Shown piece after piece: positions 16,420 through 24,314 of a stretch of 64,000 nt of DNA (positions within the stretch are counted from its first letter, which is position 1; every line of letters starts with the position of its first letter). The notes under the pieces were generated by a model. It was not told where the DNA came from, did not search any database, and saw nothing but the letters and a program-made list of their open reading frames with translations. Both the position numbers and the translations under genes were made by a program. The DNA lies in assembly GCF_001187435.1 (NCBI RefSeq), contig NZ_LFXA01000002.1, positions 248,001 through 312,000 on the forward strand. The letters are read 5' to 3'. The stretch is from Streptomyces caatingaensis. Its GTDB lineage: Bacteria; Actinomycetota; Actinomycetes; Streptomycetales; Streptomycetaceae.

Positions 16420-17580
16420 TCAGTTGAGGATGCGGCGCGCGGCGAGGATCTGGGGCTTCCAGTTCGCGAGCGTGGTGATGCGCACGACGTCACCGGTCTT
16501 CGGCGCATTGATGATCAAGCCGCTGCCGATGTACATCCCCACGTGCTCGGGCACGGCCGCGGTGCCCCGGGTGAAGAGCAGGTCCCCGGGCTTGAGCGAG
16601 CTGACCGAGACGGCCTTGCCCTCGTTCACCTGGGTGTAGGTGGTGCGGGAGATGTTCACGCCGGCGGCGCGGTAGGCCATCTGCATCAGCGAGCTGCAGT
16701 CGCACCGGCCCATCGGGTCCGGCCCGTGCGAGTTTTCGCAGGTGCCGCCCCACTGGTACGGGGTGTCCAATTGGCCGAGCGCCCATCGGATCGCGGTCTG
16801 GATCTTCTTCGGGGCGTCCTTGGGAATCGCATAGCCCTTGGGCACCGCGCCCGGCGGGATCGTGCCGAAGCTGCTCCCGTCCGCTCCGGTGGCACAACCA
16901 CCCTTGCCGGCCGTGGAGTCCTTCTTGTCCTTGCCGGCGGTCTTGCCGTCCTCGGGCTTGGACTTGCCGCCATCCGGCAGCGTCTTGGTGATCGCGGACT
17001 GCAGGGCACGAGCCAGCGGCTCCCACTGCGCGTACGCATCAGGGAATGCCGAACGCTGGACGGCCTGCGCGGCCTGGGTGACCGTCATCGACTCCCACCC
17101 GCGCACCTCCAGCAGCGCCTTGTAGAACTTCGTGGACGCATACACCGGGTCGCGCACCTGGGCGGGGGTACCCCAGCCCGCGGACGGCCGCTGCTGGAAC
17201 AACCCGAGCGAATCCAGATCGCCGTAGTTGAGGTTGCGGAGCCGGGATTCCTGCATGGCGGTGGCCAGGGCGACGATCTGTCCGCGCTCGGGAATGTGCA
17301 TGGCCACGCCCGTGGCCACGATCGTCTTGGCGTTGGGGATCTGCTCGGCGGGCAGATCGAGTCCCTCGACGGAGACCTTCCCGCCGCCCTTCCCGCCAAG
17401 GATGTCCTTGACCTGTTTGGCGACCGCTTCGGCGTCGACCGATCCGGCCTCGCCTCCGCAATCACCGTGGGCGGCACTGGCTGCGCCGCCGCCGGCTGCG
17501 GCGACTGCGGCGGTGCCGGCCAGCAGCAGCGGGCTGAGAACCGCGACACCGATGGTCGCGACGACGGCCTTCAACGCCAC
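16420..17580 (-). CDS. Two-domain cell-wall hydrolase (lytic transglycosylase-like plus NlpC/P60)
   Basis: The product is 386 residues. The N-terminus has a hydrophobic signal or anchor segment (residues 5-29). A lysozyme-like domain follows, with a candidate catalytic Glu in AMQES (E111) and the segment DSLGLFQQRPSAGWG. After a Lys/Asp/Gly linker the NlpC/P60 domain starts near residue 255, with Cys295 in DCSSL and His346 in EHVGMYIG. It should cut peptidoglycan so that the conjugation channel can cross the wall (VirB1/TcpG role). The start at GTG 17580 has only a weak ribosome-binding site. It is the promoter-proximal gene of the leftward channel operon. Confidence 0.85.
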   Translation of the reverse strand: MALKAVVATIGVAVLSPLLLAGTAAVAAAGGGAASAAHGDCGGEAGSVDAEAVAKQVKDILGGKGGGKVSVEGLDLPAEQIPNAKTIVATGVAMHIPERGQIVALATAMQESRLRNLNYGDLDSLGLFQQRPSAGWGTPAQVRDPVYASTKFYKALLEVRGWESMTVTQAAQAVQRSAFPDAYAQWEPLARALQSAITKTLPDGGKSKPEDGKTAGKDKKDSTAGKGGCATGADGSSFGTIPPGAVPKGYAIPKDAPKKIQTAIRWALGQLDTPYQWGGTCENSHGPDPMGRCDCSSLMQMAYRAAGVNISRTTYTQVNEGKAVSVSSLKPGDLLFTRGTAAVPEHVGMYIGSGLIINAPKTGDVVRITTLANWKPQILAARRILN

Positions 17581-17871
17581 CTGCCCGGCCGGTCAGAAAG
17601 GGCCCGGGGCGGCGGAATGGCTGGATGAGGGCATGGGTGTGCCAAGGCGTTGTCTTTCGCGTGGAGCCGTCCGGGCGTGCGCTTGGTCCAAAGGCGCCCG
17701 GAACAGGTCTGGTTGCTGGTGGTGCGACAAGCCGGCGCGGGGGAGTTGCAGCTCCCGGGCCGCGTCCGGGGCATGTGTCAGGTGCTCAGTGGCATGACGA
17801 AGAGACCTCTCCTAAAGGGAGCCGGGAATTGAGGGGTGCCGTCCGGTGTGACCGGGGCGGGCATGACCAGA

Positions 17872-17900
17872 ACTGTAGGGACGGAATCCCGGTTGACCAA
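17872..17900 (-). promoter_or_regulatory. Leftward promoter with AACCGG-N9-CCTAC core
   Basis: On the minus strand, TTGGTC (-35-like) is separated by 17 bp from TACAGT (-10). The spacer begins AACCGGG, and nine bases after AACCGG comes CCTACAGTT. The same words in the same spacing occur in the mirror-image site at 17948-17976. The promoter faces the channel operon starting at 17580. The AACCGG word also occurs in the dyad copies at 5991, 18906 and 22318, which suggests a shared regulator. Confidence 0.5.
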
Positions 17901-17947
17901 AGGATTCGGCGACCGGAAATGAATTCAGGGAAGTTTTCCCTCTGCCC

Positions 17948-17976
17948 GGGGTCAACCGGGTTTTTGGGCCTACAGT
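17948..17976 (+). promoter_or_regulatory. Rightward promoter with AACCGG-N9-CCTAC core
   Basis: GGGGTC (weak -35) is 17 bp from TACAGT (-10, 17971-17976). The 11-mer GGTCAACCGGG and the 8-mer CTACAGTT, nine bases apart, are identical to those of the opposite-strand site at 17872-17900. It faces the methyltransferase gene at 18073, giving a leader of about 90 nt. Confidence 0.5.
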
Positions 17977-18072
17977 TTGGAGTCGCCTCGCAGCCGCCGT
18001 CTGGATCACCAGGGCGTGCTTCTATGCGAGCGCTCTCAGTTCCCTCTCGCACCCTTTGAACGGGACCTCGTC

Positions 18073-18834
18073 ATGTCTTTTTCCCTGCACCAGGGCGACG
18101 CTCTGTCCGTACTGGCCACGCTGCCCGACAACAGCGTGGACGCCGTGATCACCGACCCCCCGTACAACTCCGGCGGTCGCACGGCCAAGGAACGCACCTC
18201 CCGCACGGCACGGCAGAAGTACACCTCGACCGACGCCGAACATCAGCTGGCGGACTTCCCCGGCGAGAACATGGACCAGAGGTCCTTCACGTTCTGGCTG
18301 ACGCAGATCCTCACCGAGGCACACCGGGTGACGAAGCCGTCGGGCACGCTGCTGCTGTTCACCGACTGGCGCCAGGCAGGCTCCATGTCGGACGCCCTCC
18401 AGGCGGGCGGCTGGACGTGGCGGGGCACGCTGGCCTGGCACAAGCCCCAGGCCCGGCCGCAGAAGGGCCGCTTCAAGCAGTCCTGCGAGTTCATCCACTG
18501 GGCATCCAAGGGCGCGGTCGACGCCGACCGCAACCCGGTCTACCTGCCCGGCCTTTACACCGGATCCCAGCCGCGCAAGGGCCGCCAGCACATCACGCAG
18601 AAGCCCGTTGAGGTGATGCGGGAACTGGTGAAGATCTGCCCGCCCGGCGGCACCATCCTCGACTTCTGCGCCGGCTCCGGATCCACCGGCGTCGCCGCCC
18701 TGCTGGAAGGCTACGACTTCATCGGTATCGAGAAGACGAAGCACTACACGGACATCGCCGAGAACCGGCTCACCGAGGCTCTCCACGCGGTCTCTTCGCA
18801 GGACGATTACGCCCTCGCTGGCCCAACCGAGTAA
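18073..18834 (+). CDS. Site-specific DNA methyltransferase, DPPY type (N4-cytosine or N6-adenine)
   Basis: The product is 253 residues. The catalytic DPPY motif is at 28-31, and the SAM-binding FCAGSGSTG motif lies about 170 residues later. That DPPY-then-FxGxG order is the beta class of amino-methyltransferases. The segment TQKPVEVMRELVKICPPGG before the SAM motif is also standard. It should methylate an exocyclic amino group of A or C in DNA. The ATG at 18073 was chosen because the conserved N-terminus (SLHQGDALSVL) starts there; an upstream extension would cross the promoter. No endonuclease partner is adjacent. It is the first gene rightward of the divergent promoters. Confidence 0.9.
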   Translation: MSFSLHQGDALSVLATLPDNSVDAVITDPPYNSGGRTAKERTSRTARQKYTSTDAEHQLADFPGENMDQRSFTFWLTQILTEAHRVTKPSGTLLLFTDWRQAGSMSDALQAGGWTWRGTLAWHKPQARPQKGRFKQSCEFIHWASKGAVDADRNPVYLPGLYTGSQPRKGRQHITQKPVEVMRELVKICPPGGTILDFCAGSGSTGVAALLEGYDFIGIEKTKHYTDIAENRLTEALHAVSSQDDYALAGPTE

Positions 18835-18905
18835 CCGACGATGTCCACCGGCGGAGCCACGGGCTCTGCCCTTAGCGGATACGGGATGGCCAATACCGCC
18901 TGCTT

Positions 18906-18936
18906 ATAGCGCCCGGATACCGGTTACCTAAACCGG
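18906..18936 (+). promoter_or_regulatory. Spaced dyad motif, copy B
   Basis: ATAGC (18906-18910), nine bases, CCGGTT (18920-18925), five bases, AACCGG (18931-18936). Spacing is identical to copies A and C. The wider match to copy C starts at CCTGCTTATAGCGC and continues past the dyad (AAACCGGCCG). It lies 54 bp upstream of the GTG start at 18990. Confidence 0.55.
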
Positions 18937-18989
18937 CCGGAGTCCGGACGCTGGCGTTCACTGAACTCGCCCTGTTGGAAAGAAGCTTT

Positions 18990-19610
18990 GTGTCTGATTC
19001 CCCCGACCCCTCCACGGGAGAAATCCCGGAGCCGGTCCGTATGACGGACCTCGACCTGGCTGATCTGTCCGCGAGCGTGCGCCGGCTGATCGACCAGTCC
19101 CAGGAGCAAGCCCGCGTCCTGGACCACCTGGCCGCCGACCCGCCGCCGATACCACTGCCAGGACCCGACTTCGGCGGCTTCGCTCCTGGCCCGGGACCGG
19201 CCGGTGGCGGTGAACCGCTGTTCATCATGGCCATGGAGGGCCAGGCGTACGAGAGCGAGCTCGACGCGCTCACCGACTGGGTCGATGACCTGCTCCTGCC
19301 GGTCTACGGCCGGGAGATCACCTCCAGCACCCCCTGGTGCCCCTGGTGGGACCAGCACCCCGAGGCCGTCGCCCGCCTCCACGCCCTGTGGCTGGCCTGG
19401 CAGCAGCACATCGACCCCGAGGCTGGCCCGTCGGGCCCCTCGACCTGGCACCGCGACCACCTCGACCACACCATGGCCCAACTCCGAGCACCCGGTGGTC
19501 CCTTCGCCGCGTGCACCACGAATCCGTCCCGGCCCGCGCACCGCCTGCTGCCCGGCCCGAAGCCCACCACCGACCCGGTCCCCATCACCGGACACACCCA
19601 GGCCGCGTGA
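18990..19610 (+). CDS. DUF4913-family protein
   Basis: The product is 206 residues. The core WCPWWDQHPEAVARLHALWL (around residue 110) is the signature of DUF4913, a family known mostly from Streptomyces plasmids and integrated elements. The N-terminal third is acidic with a helical segment (LSASVRRLIDQSQEQARVL), and the C-terminus is Pro/Thr-rich. The GTG at 18990 with GGAAAGAAG upstream was preferred to the TTG at 18975. It follows dyad copy B and starts a run of tightly packed genes. Its molecular role is unknown. Confidence 0.75.
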   Translation: MSDSPDPSTGEIPEPVRMTDLDLADLSASVRRLIDQSQEQARVLDHLAADPPPIPLPGPDFGGFAPGPGPAGGGEPLFIMAMEGQAYESELDALTDWVDDLLLPVYGREITSSTPWCPWWDQHPEAVARLHALWLAWQQHIDPEAGPSGPSTWHRDHLDHTMAQLRAPGGPFAACTTNPSRPAHRLLPGPKPTTDPVPITGHTQAA

Positions 19611-19617
19611 CGCCGAC

Positions 19618-20109
19618 GTGAGCTTCCCCAAGTTCGCGTTCGCCGCCGACCCCCGCGCCCTGGACGACCTGCGCGAGGCACCGACCGAGATCCGCGACCT
19701 TGCGCTCCTTTCCCTGCAGGACCTCGTCCACGGAGAACAACGCGGCCAGCGCCTCGACGACCGGCACGGCCAGGACCTGTCCGACTGCCGCAAGCTCTAC
19801 GTCGACGCCAAGGTCGACTGGCGCATCGTCTACCAGGAACGCCCCGCCCCGGCCGGATCCCTGCACAAGAGGGAGATCTTCCTGGTCGCCATGAGGCCCC
19901 GCGCCGGATTCGAGGCATACAACACCGCCTTCCACCGGCTCGGCCGCACACGCACCACCGCCTCCCCCCGCGCCACCGCCGCCCGCGCCCGTTCACCCCG
20001 CACGGTGTCGGTGCGCACTTCTGCATCCCCCACGCCCCAGCGCCGCACTGTCCCTGTGGCCACCGCCGCTCCGACGGCCCCGCTCGCCCAGAAAGGCCCT
20101 TCCCGATGA
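19618..20109 (+). CDS. RelE/ParE-like protein with long C-terminal tail
   Basis: The product is 163 residues. Residues 1-105 resemble the RelE/ParE fold: an N-terminal helical pair (ADPRALDDLREAPTEIRDLA), then DCRKLYVDAKVDWRIVYQ and a later strand-loop (FLVAMRPRAGFEAYNTAFHR). Toxins of this fold cleave mRNA on ribosomes or inhibit gyrase, but the tail of about 58 Ala/Thr/Pro/Arg residues is unusual and no antitoxin gene is adjacent. The GTG at 19618 lies 8 bp after the DUF4913 stop, and the stop overlaps the next ATG (ATGA). It may have been co-opted for a conjugation or regulatory role. Confidence 0.6.
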   Translation: MSFPKFAFAADPRALDDLREAPTEIRDLALLSLQDLVHGEQRGQRLDDRHGQDLSDCRKLYVDAKVDWRIVYQERPAPAGSLHKREIFLVAMRPRAGFEAYNTAFHRLGRTRTTASPRATAARARSPRTVSVRTSASPTPQRRTVPVATAAPTAPLAQKGPSR

Positions 20110-20720
20110 CGCCCTTCCTCGCTGACTTCCTGATAGACGCCTCCTGCTGCGCACAGCATTGCCTCGACGGGGCCGACGCACGCCTGCCGTACCCGGCGCT
20201 CACCCCGACCCTCGACGCCGACGAAGCCCAGCAGGAGGAGCACCGCGCCCGGTGTCGGCAGAAGGCACTCGAGCTGCTGGAGTGTGCGGAAGAGCTCGTC
20301 CACCTGCTCAGCGCCACACCGCGCCGCAGCGCAGCCACCAGGGCAGTTGCTGCGCATCCGCCCGCAGGCCGGCACGCACATCACGCGGTGGAATGCAGCC
20401 AGGGCGATACGGGAATCCTTCGAGCTTGCCGTGAGGTGTTCGCCGCCCACGGAGACCCGGGAGCCCTGCCCACGACGGACATCGTGGAGGCCCTGCGCTC
20501 GACGAAGGGGCCTGCCTTGGGCACCTGGCAGCGCGAAGACCTCACCCCCCGACGCCTGGCCATCCTGCTGTCTCCCTACAACATCCGTTCACACAACATC
20601 CGCGTGCCCGACGGCACCCAGCGCAAGGGCTACCAGCGCTCCGAGTTCACCGCCGCGCTGCGCCGACACCGCCCGGACCTGTCGGTCAATCCCGCCCGCC
20701 ATGACGAGCGCACCGCGTGA
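20106..20720 (+). CDS. Protein with a DUF3631-like C-terminal domain
   Basis: The product is 204 residues. The last 100 residues (LPTTDIVEALRSTKG, LTPRRLAILLSPYNIRSHNI, then GTQRKGYQRSEFTAAL) match the C-terminal part of DUF3631 proteins, which in actinobacterial elements often sits behind a helicase or primase-polymerase domain. Here only that tail is present, joined to a Cys/Glu-rich helical head, so the gene is either a truncated relative or a stand-alone adaptor. Its ATG overlaps the stop of the RelE-like gene, and its stop overlaps the next GTG. Confidence 0.65.
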   Translation: MTPFLADFLIDASCCAQHCLDGADARLPYPALTPTLDADEAQQEEHRARCRQKALELLECAEELVHLLSATPRRSAATRAVAAHPPAGRHAHHAVECSQGDTGILRACREVFAAHGDPGALPTTDIVEALRSTKGPALGTWQREDLTPRRLAILLSPYNIRSHNIRVPDGTQRKGYQRSEFTAALRRHRPDLSVNPARHDERTA

Positions 20721-21406
20721 GCACCACGAGAACTTCCCCGAAGGCGCTGACCTCCCTCGATGCACGGGTGGAGAGCGCAACGGGCTGGAGCATCGACGCA
20801 CTGTGGGAGACCGGCGTCCATGCCGAGGAGGGGCTCGCGGACGTGGTGGCCGCGCACCGCGCGCTGGCGGACGCGGAGCGGGGTGTCACCTTCTACCGCA
20901 CCCTGCTCCACCGGCTCTCCAACGGCGAGTTCGAGGTCGAAGACGCCCTCTTCCAGCGCATCGACCGCACCGTTGCGCAGCTGCAGGATGCCGCCGCCCA
21001 GCGTGACGAGCGCGCCGCTGAACTGATGTGCACGCTCAAGCCCTTCGAAGAACGGAACCGGCCCCGCCTGGCGCCACCCGGGGCCGATCTTCTCCAGGCC
21101 GACTACGCCGCGTTGGTGGCCATCGCCCCCGGCGGCGCGGTACTGCGCGAGCACCTGCTCACTCACCGCATGTCCGTGACCACCCCCTCCGGCAACCGCG
21201 TCACTTGGCCCGCCTTCCAGCGGCTCGAAGCACAGGGCCTGGTGAACCGGGACATCACACGGCCTCTGCACGCCGGGCAGCCCATCACGCTGACCGATGC
21301 CGGCCGCGCCTGCCTGACCCGCACCCGCCAGAGCCCACCCGCGGCACAGACCGCCCCGACCGCTGCGCCCGTGGCTGCGCAGACGGCCCAGCCGCGGCGA
21401 CGCTGA
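20717..21406 (+). CDS. Hypothetical protein with a possible winged-helix C-terminus
   Basis: The product is 229 residues. Residues 1-120 are helical (LADVVAAHRALADAERGVTF). Residues 130-195 read like a winged helix (GGAVLREHLLTHRMSVTTPS, then WPAFQRLEAQGLVNRD, then ITLTDAGRACL). The end is Ala/Pro/Gln-rich. The GTG start overlaps the upstream stop (GTGA), so it is translated with the preceding genes. It may be a DNA-binding protein, at modest confidence. Confidence 0.55.
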   Translation: MSTTRTSPKALTSLDARVESATGWSIDALWETGVHAEEGLADVVAAHRALADAERGVTFYRTLLHRLSNGEFEVEDALFQRIDRTVAQLQDAAAQRDERAAELMCTLKPFEERNRPRLAPPGADLLQADYAALVAIAPGGAVLREHLLTHRMSVTTPSGNRVTWPAFQRLEAQGLVNRDITRPLHAGQPITLTDAGRACLTRTRQSPPAAQTAPTAAPVAAQTAQPRRR

Positions 21407-21460
21407 CGATGCCGACGCCACGGTTCACCGCCGTGGACGACACCTGATCGAAGAACACCG

Positions 21461-22264
21461 TTGAACCATCCCGAACGCGACCTGCCCGACCTTTCCGCTC
21501 TGTCCGCCCTGGACTTCCGTCTCGACGGATACACCCTGGCCGACGGGAGCGATGACTACCTCTTCCACGCGCTGACCACGAACCACGACTGCCTCGCTCC
21601 GCTGGTCACCCACCACACCGACGACGGCCGGAACAGTTACCTCGTCCTGCATGACACAGCGGCCACCTGGGACATCCCCGGCAGCCCGCAGCTGCTGGCC
21701 ATGACGCTGACCCGGGACCCGGACAACCGGACCTTCCGCTTTGACGCCGAGCGCCATCCCCTGATCTCCCTGGCTCAGCGGTGGCTGATCGCCCGAGGAG
21801 CGGCACCGGATGCCGTCCGCATGCCGCCGGAGCGCACGGGAGCACGACCGGCCGATTCACTCACCACCGTCCTGGAAGAACAGCTGATGACCTCCGGCAC
21901 CCGGTACGACGTCGTCGAGCACTACACCGACGACTGCACCGAGTACGAGACGTCCGTGCTGGTCCACGACACCGACCCCACCAGCGTCGGCAAGCCGTAC
22001 CGCCTCTTTCTCGAAACGTGGTCACCCGACAGCCCGACCTACACCCTGCGCGAAGGAGCCTTCCCCGACGTCGAAGCCGCATGGGAGTGGATGGAGAACC
22101 GCGAGGGACCCCTTCCGGCGCCACGCACCCCTCTCCCCGCCGTGCTCGCCACGCCCAGGGCCGGGGCCGCCCGCACCACTACCCGCAGATCGCCCCAGCC
22201 GCCCCCGGCGTCTCTCCTGCCCGCCAAGCCGCCGACACCTCCCTCGCCAGGGCTCCGGCGCTGA
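21461..22264 (+). CDS. Hypothetical protein
   Basis: The product is 267 residues. Residues 15-230 look globular and rich in Asp, Thr and aromatic residues (FRLDGYTLADGSDDYLFHAL, YDVVEHYTDDCTEYETSVLV, PYRLFLETWSPDSPTYTL). The C-terminus is a Pro-rich tail. The start is a TTG at 21461 with GAAGAA upstream; no ATG or GTG precedes the conserved part. It has two internally similar halves with repeated D/E-rich strand patterns, but no family was recognised. Confidence 0.5.
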   Translation: MNHPERDLPDLSALSALDFRLDGYTLADGSDDYLFHALTTNHDCLAPLVTHHTDDGRNSYLVLHDTAATWDIPGSPQLLAMTLTRDPDNRTFRFDAERHPLISLAQRWLIARGAAPDAVRMPPERTGARPADSLTTVLEEQLMTSGTRYDVVEHYTDDCTEYETSVLVHDTDPTSVGKPYRLFLETWSPDSPTYTLREGAFPDVEAAWEWMENREGPLPAPRTPLPAVLATPRAGAARTTTRRSPQPPPASLLPAKPPTPPSPGLRR

Positions 22265-22317
22265 CCGGGTGGGTCTGCCCACAGCCGCCCCAGCCAGGCG
22301 GTGGCGGGTGCCTGCTT

Positions 22318-22348
22318 ATAGCGCGCGATCACCGGTTATCCAAACCGG
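22318..22348 (+). promoter_or_regulatory. Spaced dyad motif, copy C
   Basis: ATAGC (22318-22322), nine bases, CCGGTT (22332-22337), five bases, AACCGG (22343-22348). It matches copy B over more than 30 bp, apart from the variable spacer positions. It is 55 bp upstream of the ATG at 22404, the same distance as copy B from its gene. Confidence 0.55.
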
Positions 22349-22403
22349 CCGTCATCCAGACCCTGGAAGCACTGCCACCTTTATGCGCCCAGGGAGTTGA
22401 TCT

Positions 22404-22895
22404 ATGAGTGACGACGAGGTGCTGGCACTGTTCGGCGCGCGGATCGAGCAGTCCCTCGGTCGCACCCTCACCGACCTCCAGCAGCACACCGCGACCACAC
22501 CGCACCCGGAAGCGGGCCTCGCGGAGATCGTGGAGGCGTACGCCCGGCTCTCCGAATTGCAGCAGACGCTGGACGGCCACCACGACGTGCTGCTCGAACG
22601 ACTCGGCGCAGCGGAAGACGGCCCGGGTGAAGCCGACGGATGGCAACTGCTGGAGGCCGCGGGCGCGGTCACCGAGGCGATGGCCACCCGTGATGCCCAG
22701 GCCACGGCCCTGCTCCGCCTCGTCGACCGCCACGCCTCCCTTCCCATGGCCGGACCGGTGGCGGCGCAAGCCCGACGGGCGGCCGTGGCCATCAGCCACT
22801 CCCCGAACTACCCGCTTGCGACCGTGCCAGTACCGGCCGCGAGCACCACACCGCCGACCGTCACCCGCACCGAGGCGCCGACCCGCCGCCGGTGA
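22404..22895 (+). CDS. Small helical protein
   Basis: The product is 163 residues. Residues 1-135 are helical with a coiled-coil feel (LAEIVEAYARLSELQQTLDG, then TEAMATRDAQATALLRLVDR), followed by a Pro/Thr-rich tail with a basic end. It resembles the gene at 22935 and the leftward genes at 6567, 8654 and 9428 in layout. The ATG follows AGGGAG with 8-bp spacing. It is the first gene after dyad copy C. Confidence 0.6.
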   Translation: MSDDEVLALFGARIEQSLGRTLTDLQQHTATTPHPEAGLAEIVEAYARLSELQQTLDGHHDVLLERLGAAEDGPGEADGWQLLEAAGAVTEAMATRDAQATALLRLVDRHASLPMAGPVAAQARRAAVAISHSPNYPLATVPVPAASTTPPTVTRTEAPTRRR

Positions 22896-22934
22896 CCCCC
22901 CTTTTTCCGCCTTGTCGTTGATGTTGAGGTTTGT

Positions 22935-23357
22935 GTGAGCATTGCTCTGCGCCCGTCCAGCAAGGACGGCGTCATCGAGGCCGCCTTCGGCCGCAGCATG
23001 GAAGAACTGCACCAGCTGCAGGCCGCCGCGTCGGTCTCGCCGGCCGTGCAGCGCATGCTGGAGCTGCGGCGGTTTCTCACCGTGGCCGAAGGCCACCTGG
23101 ACGAGGTCCGTGACCGCCTCCACACGGCCACCGCGCCCGGCCAGGAACCGGCGGCCGAGGACCTGGCCGTCGACATCCAGTGGCTGGCGGCAGCCACCAC
23201 GGCCAAAGCCCAGTATGCCCAGGCCATCGACGAGCTGCTGCGCACCATGCCCACCAGGTCCTCCCGGCCTGCGCCTGCCCGCCCCGTGGCCACCGTCCTG
23301 CCGGTCCCGTCGGCGGCACCGGCCTCCACCACGCCCGCCCTACATCGCAATCGCTGA
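22935..23357 (+). CDS. Small helical protein
   Basis: The product is 140 residues. It opens with a segment AAFGRSMEELHQLQAAASV, similar in pattern to the FGARIEQSLGRTLTDLQQ part of the previous gene product, then continues as a helical bundle with a Pro/Ala-rich tail. The two are probably duplicates. The GTG start follows GAGG with 5-bp spacing. Function is unknown. Confidence 0.6.
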   Translation: MSIALRPSSKDGVIEAAFGRSMEELHQLQAAASVSPAVQRMLELRRFLTVAEGHLDEVRDRLHTATAPGQEPAAEDLAVDIQWLAAATTAKAQYAQAIDELLRTMPTRSSRPAPARPVATVLPVPSAAPASTTPALHRNR

Positions 23358-23444
23358 CGCCCCGACGCCGGTACTCAGCCCCCTTCCCCAGCGTCGTGTG
23401 CAACCGCTGCCCGTGCCCGCTGACCTTCTGCAAGGAGCCCTTCG

Positions 23445-24314
23445 GTGACCGCCACCACCGTCACGTCCCCGACCTCCCGCATCAACGATCTGCAGCGCGT
23501 GGAGGAGTCCCTGGCGATGATCGCCCCGCGCTGGAGCGTGTGGACGCTGCAGACCCTCCAGCAAGCCGGCCGCCTGCGCTACCACGAGGTGCGCGAGAAG
23601 CTGCCCTGGCTGAAAGATCCCGCTGTCTCCCAGCGACTGGCGGCCCTGGCCGACCACGGACTCCTCGACCGCACCGCCACCGACGGACGCCCGGTCTACT
23701 ACTCCCTCACCGACCGAGGACGCGAACTCGCCCCCGCCCAGGACGCGCTGGCCGCCTGGGCCGACTCATGCCTGGAGAACACCGGCCCCACCGCCCGCGC
23801 CGAGCAGGTCGAGGACGCCCTCAAGCTGATCACCCCGCGCCACGCCACCGCCGTCCTGTGGGCACTGCGGACCTACGGCCCGATGCGCAGCGGCGAGCTG
23901 GCCCGCGAAGTAGCCCCCGGCCTGTCCCCGATGGTGATCACCTCCCGGCTGCGGCAGCTGGGCGCCGACGGTCTCGTCGAGCGCGTCACCGACAACCACC
24001 GCTCGCCCTACCAACTCACCGCCGCGGCCCACGCCCTGGGCCCGGCCTACACCACGCTCTCAGCGTGGGCCGCAGGAAGGCCGCCCACTACAGCACACCC
24101 CGTCTGGGCACCCGCCCAGGCCACTGACCATGCGCAGGACGGGCAGGTGCGACGGTCAGTGGCTGCGGCCGCCGTCGCCACCAGCCCCCGCACCACCCCG
24201 GCCATCACCGCACAGCGCACACCGCCCTCGTGGCGGCATGCCGACATGTTCTCCCACACCACCCGCCACGCGCCCATCGTCCCGGCCCCGGCGACGAGCG
24301 GGCGGTCACGATGA
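23445..24314 (+). CDS. Double HxlR-like winged-helix regulator
   Basis: The product is 289 residues. Two winged-helix domains of the HxlR type occur in tandem: residues 20-100 (MIAPRWSVWTLQTL, RLRYHEVREKL, VSQRLAALADHGLLDR) and residues 120-205 (LITPRHATAVLWAL, MRSGELAREV, ITSRLRQLGADGLVER). Typical HxlR proteins have one such domain and act as dimers, so this may be a single-chain pseudo-dimer. A cysteine-free, Pro/Thr-rich tail follows. The GTG has AAGGAG upstream. It is a candidate regulator for the dyad sites in this element, though nothing directly links it to them. Confidence 0.75.
   Translation: MTATTVTSPTSRINDLQRVEESLAMIAPRWSVWTLQTLQQAGRLRYHEVREKLPWLKDPAVSQRLAALADHGLLDRTATDGRPVYYSLTDRGRELAPAQDALAAWADSCLENTGPTARAEQVEDALKLITPRHATAVLWALRTYGPMRSGELAREVAPGLSPMVITSRLRQLGADGLVERVTDNHRSPYQLTAAAHALGPAYTTLSAWAAGRPPTTAHPVWAPAQATDHAQDGQVRRSVAAAAVATSPRTTPAITAQRTPPSWRHADMFSHTTRHAPIVPAPATSGRSR

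Larger units (their letters stand above)
17581..18072. other. Divergent intergenic regulatory region
   Basis: About 490 bp separate the leftward hydrolase gene from the rightward methyltransferase gene. The region holds two inward-mirrored promoter-like sites (17872-17900 and 17948-17976) with identical core motifs. Between them is a perfect hairpin-type palindrome, AGGGAA-GTT-TTCCCT at 17927-17941. The leftward leader would be about 286 nt and the rightward one about 90 nt. No convincing gene was found in this span. Confidence 0.6.
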
